Position numbers and translations under genes: made by a program
In this document: one piece after another, positions 1 through 9,343 of the stretch
Layout of the letters: each line of letters begins with the position of its first letter
How positions within the stretch are numbered: position 1 is the stretch's first letter
Assembly (NCBI GenBank): GCA_015679605.1
Contig: JAAAVE010000002.1
Span: forward strand, 1 to 28,807
From: Podila epigama
Taxonomy: Eukaryota > Mortierellomycota > Mortierellomycetes > Mortierellales > Mortierellaceae
Reading direction: 5' to 3'
DNA length: 28,807 nt
The notes under the pieces: model-generated
The model's database searches: none
Seen by the model: only the letters and a program-made list of their open reading frames with translations
What the model was told of the DNA's origin: nothing

Positions 1-52
1 AAAAAAAAAAAAAAAAGTGAATACAGAAAAAGAATATGTTTGAAGCAAGATT

Positions 53-58
53 TTTATT
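53..58 (-). terminator. Possible polyadenylation signal of eL27
   Basis: AATAAA on the minus strand, 68 nt beyond the eL27 stop codon and just before the left edge of the window. Position and motif fit a cleavage/polyadenylation signal; no further support. Confidence 0.35.
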
Positions 59-125
59 CGGGTCTTGAGTACATGGTGGTTGAAGCAAAGATCATGTTTG
101 GCAATTGAAGGGACGGACCAATCGC

Positions 126-1560
126 TTAGAATCTGAGCTTGGTGAAGAACCACTTGTTCTTGCCGCTGTTGTATCTGTAAAATTGAATGACAATAAAATA
201 CAAATATAAAGAAAATGGTTAGACATACTCCACATTTTGATAAGCATTGAAAGACTCTGATCCAATTGACTTGCGTAAAAAAATCGTATTTACCTCTCCT
301 CGAAGAGCTTCTTGATGGCCTTCTTGGCTTCCTCACGCTGGGTGGGCTCCTTGAAGGAGTCAAGGGTGACGACGGACTTCAAGGACTCCAACTCCAAACC
401 GTAACTAATGTCATAAAAATTGTGTGAGTTTCCTATTGCATAGATCGAGCCTCCTTGGTGTTTCGTTTTCATTCTCCATTTCTTTTTTGGTCCTGCTCCT
501 TACCGAGTGGGCATCAAGTGGTTGTAGTTGATAACCTTAATGAAAGGCTTGACCTTGGAACGCTTGGCAACGCGCTTCTTGCCCATGTTCTTGGTGATCT
601 TGAGGGGGTAACGCTCGACACCAGCAACGATGGCGTGACCGTAGCCGCGCTCCTTGGTACCCTCATCGACATGTAATAGCGGGCAATAGACAGATAGCAT
701 AGAAATCAAAGAGAAAAAAAGCAAACAAAAGAAAAAATACAAGCATATGTCATACGAATCTTTCACAAGTTTTCCAAAGCGAGGAAAAAGTGTATCAAGA
801 TGGGTAGAGAGAAGAAAATATGGAGAAAATCAAAACAAAAAGGTCGAAGATATATATCCCACGTTCTGTCGATCCTGTACTTGGGATAGTATCCATGATT
901 GTTGATCCTGTCATATATAATAGTTCGACCGATCTGGCGATATTTCAATACGGCTGAAGAGATAGTTTGGTGGTTAAGCAGCAGTGTCGAGTGGATTCTT
1001 GATTGACAACCACTCATGCTCTCATAGGTTTGAGATGGCTGATTGATTGAAGATGGTCGATTTTGTGCCAAAAAAGATGTTGGTAATCCTTTGCAAATTG
1101 ACTATTCATCCATTGGTAACCACAATAAATAGACATCCTGTTCTCTTTTGAATCAGATTTCTGCCAAATCAATAAGAGATTGCCTTCCTGTAATCTTCCT
1201 GCTTCCTGATTATACAAAAAGTGTCAAAGAAAAAAGTGCGTGGTGTGGGGATATTTTGTACAGGGGGTGGGGATCGGGCTGAAGTTGGTTTGTTATTTTT
1301 CACGATGACGGCCTTCTTGCCAGCATAGCGACCGTTAAGGATGACGGCGACCTAATGGAATGAACCACGGAGACAAAAAAAAAATCCGAGTGTCAACACT
1401 TATTCCTAGAGTTCCTGTATAACATGACGTTCCTTCCACTGTCAACAGGTCGCCATTCAGTTCGATATCATGTCGCTATTGAAATCGATGGATGTGTTGA
1501 TCGATGGATGTATGCATCCATGGATGATGCATATACCTTCCCGCTCTTCATAAACTTCAT
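126..1560 (-). CDS. RPL27: 60S ribosomal protein eL27 (five exons, one apparent AT-AC intron)
   Basis: Structural protein of the large cytosolic ribosomal subunit with an N-terminal KOW domain. Exons in transcript order are 1560-1537, 1351-1297, 672-504, 404-294 and 174-126, giving 135 residues, the usual eL27 length (about 136). Visible conserved blocks are MKFMKSGK, then [19 protein letters not shown], then [20 protein letters not shown], then [18 protein letters not shown], then [19 protein letters not shown], and the C-terminus [14 protein letters not shown] before TAA. Exons 1, 3, 4 and 5 have ordinary GT or AG borders on their other junctions. The exon 2/exon 3 junction gives the family sequence ([11 protein letters not shown]) only with an intron 673-1296 bounded by AT and AC; see the separate feature. 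Intron 1 is 185 bp and intron 2 is 624 bp. Identity is very sure from family knowledge; the intron 2 borders are inferred. Confidence 0.95.
673..1296 (-). other. Candidate AT-AC intron (intron 2 of eL27)
   Basis: Read on the minus strand, the intron starts ATAACAAACC at 1296 and ends GCTATTAC at 673. Joining A (1297) to AT (672-671) makes an Asn codon and restores [11 protein letters not shown], matching VKNIDDGT and VKPHDEGS of other eL27 proteins, with exact family length. No TCCTTAAC-like U12 branch site is visible near the 3' end, and the 5' end lacks ATATCCTT, so a U2-type AT-AC intron is more likely than U12. The only nearby GT-AG pair (GTGAAA at 1303 with GATGAG ending at 662) would delete six residues in frame. 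This is a sequence-based inference without transcript data. Confidence 0.55.
1504..1521. repeat. Small inverted repeat in eL27 intron 1
   Basis: Arms ATGGATG (1504-1510) and CATCCAT (1515-1521) flank a 4-nt loop, inside a patch rich in GATGGATG repeats (about 1488-1530). It lies 15 nt inside the 5' splice site of eL27 intron 1, so the pre-mRNA could form a short hairpin there. Function unknown. Confidence 0.45.
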
Positions 1561-1931
1561 TTTGAATCAAGGAGAAATTGAAAGAGGGAACCAATAAGGG
1601 GCTTTACTGCAGGCTAAATAATCATGGAGCTTGGAAACACGTGACCCAAGACTTTTTTTTGAAAAATTCCTCAAAGTGCAAAAAAATTCCTCCAGAACAC
1701 TCAATAGGAGAAACCGCAAGTGTCCGACAAGAGATGATATTGTGGATCGGATCAATGCTATGTTGATATTCAGATTTATTATGGTTCTAATTTCCTTGTT
1801 ATTTTTTTCCTTACGAGTGTCGATACTGGCAAACTCTTCAATAGCCATATCAGTTCGAAGGGGGAAAAGTAAAAGCTACAAGGGCGAAGCTATTATTCCT
1901 GGATGAATATATCCAGCCTGTTTTTTATCGT
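1561..1931. other. Intergenic region between the zinc-finger gene and eL27 (eL27 promoter)
   Basis: This 371 bp stretch separates the eL27 start (1560) from the stop of the next minus-strand gene (1932), so it should hold the eL27 promoter and leader plus the 3' end of the zinc-finger gene. It contains an E-box CACGTGAC at 1638-1645, about 80 bp upstream of the eL27 ATG, and a T-rich run near 1657. The short open frames here show no conserved coding features. Confidence 0.5.
1638..1645. promoter_or_regulatory. E-box CACGTGAC upstream of eL27
   Basis: The palindromic core CACGTG is followed by AC. Such sites bind bHLH factors of the Cbf1 type in fungi. It lies about 80 bp upstream of the eL27 start codon. 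A single 6-bp motif can occur by chance. Confidence 0.25.
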
Positions 1932-2470
1932 TTACTTCTTGGGGGTCTCAACGAATCCAGGGAAGCAGTCGTTCAAAGACTTGCTGTGCTTGTTGGTGGC
2001 GTGCTCCTCAAGACTAAAAGAAGTAAGATTAAATTAGAAACTGACGATTTGATTTTCTCACAAGGACAGAGAAGTTTTGGTAGTACTTACGCCTTTGCAC
2101 GGATTGTGCACAAGAAGGTTTGACGGCAAGTCTGGCAGACAATGTTCTTTGCAGCCTCGTTCTATTGTATATACCAAGAAAACATGAAGTTAAAAGCTGG
2201 AACAGTAGACATGGAACACGAGAAATATATTCGCATAAAAACGTGCAAAAGAATAAAGGACGTACGACTTTCAGCTGACTGTTGGCAGCACCGGCAGCGT
2301 TCTTGGCGTTACGCTCACGCTTCATCTGTGCTTTCTGGCCCTAATGATTCAGAATAAAAAAGAAAGGGAATGTCCATACTCAAGTCATTAACAAGAATTG
2401 GTCATTGTAGCATTCATTCTTATCAAGATGCGAGATCGGTAGCCTTGAATTGAATGCATACGTTTCCCAT
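1932..2470 (-). CDS. Small ZNF706-like (4F5/zf-met2 type) zinc-finger protein
   Basis: A 78-residue protein from four exons, 2470-2462, 2340-2266, 2161-2091 and 2013-1932, all with GT-AG introns. The N-terminus (MGNGQKAQMKRERNAKNAAG) is the basic, Ala/Lys-rich segment typical of this family. It is followed by a single C2H2-type finger, CQTC...HATNKH, and a short tail ending FPGFVETPKK. The layout matches human ZNF706 and its fungal and plant relatives, small proteins of poorly defined role linked to translation or stress. The first coding exon is only nine nucleotides (Met-Gly-Asn); it is chosen because it has a GTATGC donor and restores the conserved MGNG start. An internal ATG in exon 2 (MKRERNAK) is the fallback. 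It shares a 234-bp divergent upstream region with uL14. Confidence 0.88.
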
Positions 2471-2704
2471 GTTGTAATGTGCTTGTATGTGGTGGTTTGG
2501 TTGGTAAAGTTGTTGTGATTGTGGATTGCAAGTGATTGAAAAGATCACAATTACTTGAACCCCTCCTTCCACAAACAAGTGCACCCCTTTCCTTTGGTGC
2601 TGTGGCTTTGATCTCCGACTCGTCCAAAATGCCGCGGGCCAGTTGACCTTCAAAAGAAACTTGGCTGCAAATATTCAGAAACCCTCTTTTCATATTATTT
2701 CAAC
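2471..2704. promoter_or_regulatory. Compact divergent promoter: zinc-finger gene / uL14
   Basis: Only 234 bp separate the two start codons, so both promoters must lie here or overlap the first introns. I see no TATA box or named ribosomal-protein element. The stretch has TTG/GTG-rich sequence on the left and a pyrimidine-rich run near the uL14 start. Confidence 0.55.
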
Positions 2705-3992
2705 ATGTCTGCCAAAGGTGCGATTTGATTGGCCGTACTGTGGATACGCATCCATACACATCCAACTCTGGATGACCATACATTCATCCATCGATCTGTC
2801 TGGAGCACACACAACTACCCAGGATCAGCTGTATTTCTCACAACATCGCACAGTCAGGATGCTAGAACGCCCAGTTTATATTTTTTTCACATCCTTTCTT
2901 GAAGATGGAAACGGCGACATCAGCGAAGGGCAACTTGAAGTGGAGGAAGCCTAGTTGTGCATCAAACATGATGGCTAGAGTCATTATTTTGATCTTTTCG
3001 GGAAAAAGGAATGGACATCACCTCATAAAGATGACTTTACAGGCATCTCGTAGTGGACAATTACGCCCGACCAACATTGTGCATCCTTGAGATGTGTTAG
3101 TCATTCGAGTTCATGTCGCCACTTACCTCAATCGGAAATATAGCTTAAAATTGAGCCAGCTGCTTTCATGGAGTCAAGGATGTTCATCTTTTACAGCATG
3201 GAGATCTCTACAAGGATTCATGATGAATCTTCGATCCAACACAATTTCGGCACTCATGCTTTAACAACGACAATGCGACGACAATTGCGACAGCAATCGG
3301 TTTACAGTGGAGAGAGTGACACCAAGATTATTGAATTTTAGTTTCTAAACTGGATCTCATCGAACTGTTGAACCTACGATTATAGGTGGAGCTGCTTCCG
3401 GAAACAAGTTCCGCATGACCTTGGGTCTGCCCGTTGGTGCCGTCATGAACTGCGCCGATAACTCTGGCGCCAAGAACTTGTACGTTATCGCCGTCAAGGG
3501 TATTCACGGACGTCTTAACAAGTTGCCCGCTGGTGGTGTCGGTGACATGGTCATGGCCACTGTCAAGAAGGGAAAGCCCGAGCTGAGAAAGAAGGGTACG
3601 AGTCGCTCTATTTTATTTTGCACTATTATTCAATCATTCAGAGAAACGACTTTTGCTGTTAAAGGGACAAGGAAACTGATCTTTTGTTTATCTTTTGATC
3701 AATAGTTATGCCCGCTGTCATCATCCGTCAGCGCAAGGCCTGGCGCCGTCGCGATGGTGTCTTCATCTACTTTGAGGGTACGTATTTTCACACAGTTGCT
3801 TTCATTGATGTACTCTCTATGTAGCAATACCTCTAAACGTGCTTCATTCCATACCTCATTTTTATAGACAACGCCGGTGTCATTGTCAACCCCAAGGGTG
3901 AAATGAAGGGCTCTGCCATTACCGGCCCCGTCGGTAAGGAGTGCGCTGATTTGTGGCCCCGTATCGCTTCCTGCGCCGGTACCGTCGTTTAA
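2705..3992 (+). CDS. RPL23: 60S ribosomal protein uL14 (L23)
   Basis: Large-subunit ribosomal protein at the subunit interface. Exons are 2705-2717, 3386-3595, 3706-3777 and 3868-3992, joining in frame to 139 residues (human 140). Conserved sequence runs from [20 protein letters not shown] through [20 protein letters not shown] and [20 protein letters not shown] to the C-terminus [14 protein letters not shown]. The start ATG at 2705 gives MSAK joined to GGAASGNKF; the first coding exon is 13 nt and is followed by a 668-bp intron, by far the longest intron of this gene. An AATAAA lies 38 nt after the stop. Product certain; exon 1 fits frame and family but is short, so a little less sure. Confidence 0.96.
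2718..3385 (+). other. Long first intron of uL14
   Basis: A 668-bp intron (GTGCGA...TATAG) directly after a 13-nt coding exon. Long 5'-proximal introns are common in ribosomal-protein genes. It contains a 15-bp inverted repeat GATTCATGATGAATC around 3216-3230. I see no C/D snoRNA with both boxes and no credible second gene inside it. Confidence 0.7.
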
Positions 3993-4029
3993 ATCAACCC
4001 AGATTTTAAACACTATCAGTTCAAGTTGC

Positions 4030-4035
4030 AATAAA
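4030..4035 (+). terminator. Possible polyadenylation signal of uL14
   Basis: AATAAA followed by an A-rich run, 38 nt downstream of the uL14 stop codon, in the 216-bp gap between the convergent uL14 and SmD2 genes. Confidence 0.4.
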
Positions 4036-4208
4036 CAAAAAAACTCGACCTTATATTTTAATATGTGTTCCCTCCAATGTGTCGTTTATACTATTGCAAT
4101 TCTTCCATTTTAAAAATGTTTTTATTCTTCAATCAATCCTATTCATTTTGGTTCAAGCAGACGCTTCTGTCGACCACTCCTTCACTCCATCGTCAACTGG
4201 TTGGATCT

Positions 4209-4979
4209 CTAGACAATATTTCGGAGAACTAATGGCAGAAAAAAGAGACAGACATGAGTAACAGATATATTTGAACATCACAAGAAGTCATGTACAGGAT
4301 TCAACCTAGACGAGAAAATGAAGCAACAAAAAAAAAGCCCATTGCAAATTCTTACCAAGAATCACAGAGTCACCACGCAAGAACAGCTTGCTAATGAATC
4401 TCTCCTTGTTTACGGGCTTTGCTTTCTTGCCCTTGCCAGCCTTCGGTACTTCAGTCCACATCTAGAGGCAAGGATAAAAATCAGTCAGTTTTCTCCTATA
4501 CCTTTGTCGGATTTAGCAGAACTCATAAATGCAGATAAATTGAACAAAGTGTCTCCCGCACCTCTTTGACGTTCTCCAAAACCATGTTGCAATGACGATC
4601 GAAGGCCTTGACTCGAGCCAGTAGCTTTTTGTTGTTTCTGCAGCTAATAAGAATCTGTGTATGGTTCTTGACAGACTGTTGAAGAACAGACAGTGGTCCT
4701 GTGTTGAACTCTTCCTCTTCCAGTCTACGGAGCTCCTCCTCGTTCATCTCGCTCTTTGGTTTGACGTTGCTATAAAAGTTGCGAGGATAGACAGTGACAT
4801 ACGCGTAAGCTAATGTTTTTGTTTTTATGGGCTAATCATTCATACTGTACAATATCCGGTCTGAGTGTCTGGGCGCAGAAATTATAGGGTCATCGGACAA
4901 GCCAGAAGATAGTGGCCCATGTCGATGCTTGATATGTCCAACATAAGATAACGATGGACACTTTTGTGTTGTACCTCAT
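4209..4979 (-). CDS. SMD2: Small nuclear ribonucleoprotein SmD2
   Basis: Core Sm-ring protein of the U1, U2, U4 and U5 spliceosomal snRNPs. Exons are 4979-4975, 4769-4562, 4461-4356 and 4228-4209, giving 112 residues (human 118). The Sm1 motif region reads [20 protein letters not shown] and then [20 protein letters not shown], followed by VLENVKEMWTEVPK. The Sm2 region is [15 protein letters not shown], ending IV before TAG. Exon 2 opens with [13 protein letters not shown], which matches the conserved NKPKSEM of the family, so a start codon must lie upstream. The best candidate is a 5-nt coding exon ATGAG (4979-4975) with a GTACAA donor, giving [10 protein letters not shown]. If that is wrong, the internal ATG at 4747 would be the start. 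The last coding exon is only 20 nt. Confidence 0.93.
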
Positions 4980-5181
4980 TGTGATGTGATGTGATGTGAA
5001 GTGATGTAAAACGTAGTTTTTTGCAAGATTAATGTTTTGTGGATCAGTAGCATTTTGGTGCTGCCATTTTATCCCCCAAGCCACTCGCTCAGTGACGTGC
5101 CATTTTTGGTTGGATAAGGCGGTTTCTCCATCTTGATGCAACTTGTTTGAACCCACACATCTCGACAATACAGCAACCATC
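4980..5181. promoter_or_regulatory. Divergent promoter: SmD2 / OST2
   Basis: About 200 bp lie between the proposed SmD2 start and the OST2 start. The region holds the GTGAT microsatellite and TCAGTGACGTG (5090-5100), which contains a CRE-like TGACGTG core. An MCB-like ACGCGT occurs at 4801-4806, inside proposed SmD2 intron 1. No TATA box stands out. Confidence 0.4.
4981..5007. repeat. GTGAT pentanucleotide microsatellite
   Basis: Five tandem units of GTGAT, the fourth being GTGAA, immediately beside the proposed SmD2 start codon. It would lie in the 5' leader of SmD2 (read as ATCAC units) or in the shared SmD2/OST2 promoter. Confidence 0.85.
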
Positions 5182-5825
5182 ATGGAGGATATCAAGTCTG
5201 CCACCAACAGCCTCATCTCATCATACTTCAAGGGTATGTGTTGACTGTTGGCGTCTGCGACTTATTTTTGGAAAATATGACATTGTGAGAAGCCCCGTAC
5301 CATCGCGCTTAACAAGTATGCCGCCCGCCCATCTCACTACTCTTTGTACAATAGGCACGCCAAAGTCCCTAAAGTTGATCGATGGGTACATGGTTTACAT
5401 TCTCCTCACTGGAATCATCCAGTTCGTTTATGTTATTCTTGCTGGAACCTTCCCCAATAATGCCTTTTTGGCAGGATTTATCTCAACTGTTGCGTCTTTC
5501 ATTCTTGCTGGTAATACTCCGCACTCAGTTCAAGCGTCTGTCAAACAATGTTGGTCCGTTGAATACATTATCTAACCATGTCATATATCTTGTTATTTAG
5601 CCAATCTGCGCATCCAAACCAACCCCAAGAACGCTTCTCAATTCCCGACCACTAGCCCTGAGAGGTAAGTGAATACGACTTATCTTGACGTGATTTATCA
5701 GACAGTTATTTATTGCAGACATGTTCTTTTAACCTCAATGTTCACTTCATGCTCGCAGGGCCTTTGCTGATTTCTTGGCGTGCAGTGTTGTCGTTCACTT
5801 CGCAGTGGCCCATTTCCTTGGTTAA
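5182..5825 (+). CDS. OST2: Oligosaccharyltransferase subunit OST2/DAD1
   Basis: Small ER membrane subunit of the oligosaccharyltransferase that transfers the lipid-linked glycan to Asn during N-glycosylation. Exons are 5182-5233, 5355-5510, 5601-5664 and 5759-5825, giving 112 residues (human DAD1 113). The family signatures are clear: [20 protein letters not shown], then [41 protein letters not shown], then SPERAFADFL and the C-terminal FLG. Three hydrophobic segments are visible, as expected for DAD1. All introns are GT-AG and about 90-120 bp. It lies head-to-tail upstream of the ATP synthase epsilon gene, with no sign of co-transcription. Confidence 0.96.
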
Positions 5826-6083
5826 GAAAGAGAGAGAGTCAAGGAGTGATATCGTCTGCAAAGCACTGGCTGGCCATGCATTCACCCACATTCAGAGGTT
5901 TCTTTCCCCACCCCTTACACGATCTATATCCTATTTCCATCACGAGTAAAGCGTTATATCCATTCAAAATTTTGTGACTACCTTTTTGACTACGTTGGGA
6001 CGATGTTTTTTCTCTGAAGGACGGATAATCTCGCACATTCTCTTTGAATTCTTCTTCAATCAAATCCACATATAATTCCCATC

Positions 6084-6789
6084 ATGTCCCAGTTCTGGAA
6101 GCCCACCTTCACGTAAATACATGCTCACAGCTATCGCTGTCTTTCTTTCTCGTCTCATCAACAAATCACTTCGATCCATGGACACTTTTTCCAGCAATTC
6201 TGCAATTTTCTTCACTTGCCCAATCGGGATCATCTACCCTCCACCGCTTTTCGACCCTGACATGGGTTCCAATTCCCCACTTAATATCATCTTTGGATTG
6301 CATTGACACTCATCTACAACAGATGTAGTTAACTGAGCAATTCTCCTTTTTTTACAGTCATCGTCCAACTTCCTACCCTCCCTCAATTATCTTCATCTTG
6401 CCTTTTTTTCCATTCAACAACCTACCCCTACTCGTTTATATTCAGGCACTTGCTGGATCCTACATATTAACTCTCATTTGCGATCTTGAAATTTTTTTTT
6501 CTCATCCTTTTGTAGCTACTTGCAATACGCCCAGGTCTGCGCTCGCGCTGTCCGCAACTCTCTCAAGGAGGAAGCCCGCGTCGTCGCTGTTCGCCGTGAC
6601 GAGCAGGGCTTGAAGTACGCCAAGTGGGAGGCTGGCAAGCAGGGTGACCTCGTAAGTTGAACACGTTTTGTCATAAACGTCGTATATGCAATATGTTGAT
6701 CACGCTCTCTTTCTAATATCCTCTTTTTTTTCATCTTTGTGTGATGACTTTTATAGAAGAACACCGTTGGCACTCGCACCGCCGCCTAA
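6084..6789 (+). CDS. ATP15: Mitochondrial ATP synthase F1 subunit epsilon
   Basis: Smallest subunit of the central stalk of mitochondrial F1-ATPase. Exons are 6084-6112, 6516-6651 and 6757-6789, giving 65 residues, within the family range of roughly 50-75. The protein begins MSQFWKPTFTYLQYAQVCAR and continues with AVRNSLKEEARV, matching the family pattern W-(x)-Y-x-x-(Y)-A-R-x-(V/L)-R-x-x-L-K. The C-terminus (KWEAGKQGDLKNTVGTRTAA) matches fungal relatives such as the ENGKPGD type. As in the family, there is no cleavable presequence. The first intron is 403 bp, long for this window. An AATAAA follows 46 nt after the stop. It is convergent with RAB2. Confidence 0.93.
6113..6515 (+). other. Long first intron of the ATP synthase epsilon gene
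   Basis: 403 bp, GTAAAT...TTGTAG, pyrimidine-rich (many CTTTTT and TCATC patches). I see no nested gene or snoRNA in it. Confidence 0.75.
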
Positions 6790-6834
6790 ACGTTTGATTT
6801 ACTACTTCACCCCACTCTCCAAAAAAACGACTCA

Positions 6835-6840
6835 AATAAA
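6835..6840 (+). terminator. Possible polyadenylation signal of ATP synthase epsilon
   Basis: AATAAA 46 nt after the stop codon, preceded by an A-run, in the 298-bp gap between the convergent ATP15 and RAB2 genes. Confidence 0.4.
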
Positions 6841-7087
6841 AATCCATTCACGTCTTTCGCTGTGATGAAAAGAATGCTGTGTTGATATTTCGATATTTTA
6901 TATTATTAAGATAGCCAAAAAGGAAAAAGAAAAAAAGAATACGAAAGAAAGAAAAGATAGAGAAAGAGGGTAGAAAAAAATCATGGTGAAGTGACAAAAG
7001 AACATGGATACAGGAATGGTATTTAAGACAACCATAAGTTGGTTATTTTCTTTTTTTGCATACAAAAGAAAATTGCGCCTGGTTTTG

Positions 7088-8824
<1,737 letters not shown>

Positions 8825-9343
8825 GATGGAACTTTGGCGAGTGTTAAAAAGAAGTGAAGGATAATGTTGAGTAAGAGAATGAGCGAGAGTGAGAATGGAA
8901 GCGAGAGTTGAAAATGTGTTTGAGTTGAGTTGAGTGGGAGAGAGAGTGGATTACAATCTTGTTTTGTAGGTAAAAAAGTCACGTTGTCACCATTTCGAGG
9001 AAGGAAAAAAAAGGCCAAGCTCTACATCACAGAACTCACCGCAAAACAACTTGCATTCTGACGTTCCCAAGCTGTCATTTCGCAAGCCTGGCTGAGGTCA
9101 ATGTGCCACCAAGATCACGATGGATTTACTGCGACAGTATAGCAATCAATGACGAAGAAGAATAAAAACTCACATGCATCTCACGTCTCTTGACCATACC
9201 AACATATAGTTCGCTCACTTTCAAAGAAACGGGCGACACTCAACAAGGGAGACGCCAAGAGAACGCGACCCGTTAATTGCTTGACTCCGGCCAACGGTCA
9301 ACCCAAACTGCTTGTTACTCGCAGACATACAAAGCTATCTACC
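8825..9343. promoter_or_regulatory. Divergent promoter: RAB2 / IML1
   Basis: 519 bp between the two start codons. The RAB2-proximal 130 bp is GA-rich on the plus strand (8860-8950, repeated GAGAG, GAGTGAG and GTTGAGTTGAGT), which is a CT-rich leader or promoter for RAB2. The IML1 side has no such bias. No TATA box is obvious. The in-frame TTG at 9281 upstream of the IML1 ATG is not considered a start. Confidence 0.5.

Noticed and set aside
663-1303. An 18-nt GT-AG micro-exon coding VKxxDE inside eL27 intron 2
   Set aside because: I checked the AG sites in the interval for an 18-nt exon followed by GT. None coded a fitting peptide; the AT-AC reading explains the residues without it.
2643-3090. 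Open frames of 63-103 codons overlapping the uL14 start and first intron
   Set aside because: They lie across the uL14 exon 1 and intron, in other frames, and show no conserved sequence.
3216-3300. C/D-box snoRNA in uL14 intron 1 (ATGATGA at about 3222)
   Set aside because: The C-box-like motif is part of a small palindrome and no CTGA D-box follows at a suitable distance.
4770-4792. 23-nt intron joining ATGTCACT to SmD2 exon 2 (giving [11 protein letters not shown])
   Set aside because: The product looks attractive, but 23 nt is too short for a normal spliceosomal intron and the donor GTCTAT is poor.
5839-6328. Small open frames between OST2 and ATP synthase epsilon and within its first intron
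   Set aside because: Low-complexity, pyrimidine-rich translations with no family match and no splice support.
9281-9343. Upstream TTG start for IML1
   Set aside because: Non-ATG start without any supporting context; the in-frame ATG at 9344 has a good ACC context and precedes the conserved region.
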